In this document: piece after piece, positions 63,699 through 64,000 of the stretch
Numbering within the stretch: the stretch's first letter is position 1
Layout: the number at the start of each line of letters is the position of its first letter
DNA from: Acinetobacter dispersus
Lineage (GTDB): Bacteria; Pseudomonadota; Gammaproteobacteria; Pseudomonadales; Moraxellaceae
Length of the DNA stretch: 64,000 nt
Direction of reading: 5' to 3'
Assembly: GCF_009884975.1 (NCBI RefSeq)
Contig: NZ_CP041970.1
Coordinates: 1-64,000 of the forward strand
Notes under the pieces: model-generated
Told to the model about the DNA's origin: nothing
The model's input: only the letters and a program-made list of their open reading frames with translations
Databases searched by the model: none
Made by a program: the position numbers and the translations under genes

Positions 63699-64000
63699 AT
63701 GGCTGCATTTTTAACTGATGATTGGTTTGCAACTGTTGAAAAACTTACTGCTGAAGCAGGTGATTTAAACTTGCCACCAGCACTTGCGAATTTAGCGATT
63801 AACTTGGTTGTAACAGATGCAGCTGGTAATACAGAGTTGGCTTTAGATGCGGGTAAAATCCAAAAGGGTTTATCTTCAAATGCTAAAACAACTTTGAACA
63901 TGGATGCTGAAACTTTACGTAAAGTATTCTTGGAATTTGATATGGCTGCTGCGATGCAAGCATTCATGACTGGTAAAATCAAAGTTCAAGGCGATATGTC
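63699..64000 (+). CDS. SCP2 sterol-binding domain protein, 3' end outside the window
   Basis: 100 codons visible from ATG 63699 with GAGGA seven bases upstream, running off the right edge. MAAFLTDDWFATVEKLTAEAG, LVVTDAAGNTELALDAGKI, then MDAETLRKVFLEFDMAAAMQAFMTGKIKVQGDMS is the SCP2-like beta-sheet plus the conserved MTGKIKVxGD loop. Family proteins bind lipids; bacterial roles are poorly known. Confidence 0.88.
   Translation, partial: MAAFLTDDWFATVEKLTAEAGDLNLPPALANLAINLVVTDAAGNTELALDAGKIQKGLSSNAKTTLNMDAETLRKVFLEFDMAAAMQAFMTGKIKVQGDM

Noticed and set aside
1..64000. tRNA, rRNA, IS elements, prophage
   Set aside because: No convincing sequence or structure for any of these was found on either strand.

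Overview
The window looks like chromosomal DNA from an Acinetobacter species (Gammaproteobacteria, Moraxellaceae). The evidence is AT-leaning DNA, the gene sets carA-carB-greA and yhbY/rlmE-ftsH-folP, and a giant Bap-type biofilm adhesin ending in a type I secretion signal. Species cannot be fixed from the sequence alone. No tRNA, rRNA, IS element, prophage or CRISPR array was seen.

Layout. (1) 1-23222: the 3' 7.7 thousand codons of a Bap-like adhesin that is open at the left edge. It holds about 58 Ig-like domains, arranged first as a 582-bp two-domain repeat, then as about 8.4 nearly identical 1536-bp five-domain units, then as diverged single domains. Six larger C-terminal modules and a type I secretion end follow. 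(2) 23338-26743: a two-gene operon of an alpha/alpha-toroid-like protein and a CapA-type metallophosphatase-like protein. (3) 26740-30033: a lipoprotein zinc protease, an alkyltransferase-like DNA repair protein, an orphan barstar-like protein, a universal stress protein and a hexapeptide acetyltransferase. (4) 30119-32422: a TonB-dependent siderophore receptor with a Fur box. (5) 32501-37920: a small membrane protein, greA and carAB, with a leader that looks like a transcription attenuator. (6) 38124-38702: an LEA-like 11-mer repeat protein. (7) 38760-43525: a DOMON-like protein, yhbY, a frameshifted rlmE, ftsH and folP. (8) 43623-54316: mostly envelope and transport genes (SIMPL, VWA lipoprotein, serine/threonine dehydratase-like, DUF5713, CocE/NonD hydrolase lipoprotein, EamA exporter, PnuC, GlpQ-like lipoprotein, phosphoethanolamine-transferase-like sulfatase). 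(9) 54645-64000: a stand-alone RND pump, MgtE, a DUF4112 protein, HtpX, a lytic transglycosylase, an intergenic cluster of DnaA-box-like sites, ttcA and the start of an SCP2-domain gene.

How the genes fit together. Several products act on the cell surface or on its quality control: Bap, SLT transglycosylase, PEtN-transferase-like enzyme, HtpX, FtsH, RND pump and several lipoproteins. carAB supplies carbamoyl phosphate to arginine and pyrimidines, and its leader suggests sensing of UTP. The LEA-like protein, universal stress protein and adhesin fit a persistent, desiccation-tolerant surface lifestyle, but that is inference.

The points most worth a second look are the carAB leader, the rlmE frameshift over a 12-bp palindrome, the DnaA-box cluster beside AT-rich DNA upstream of ttcA, the homogenised 1536-bp Bap array with one patch of foreign sequence, the LEA-like repeat protein, and the toroid/CapA operon.
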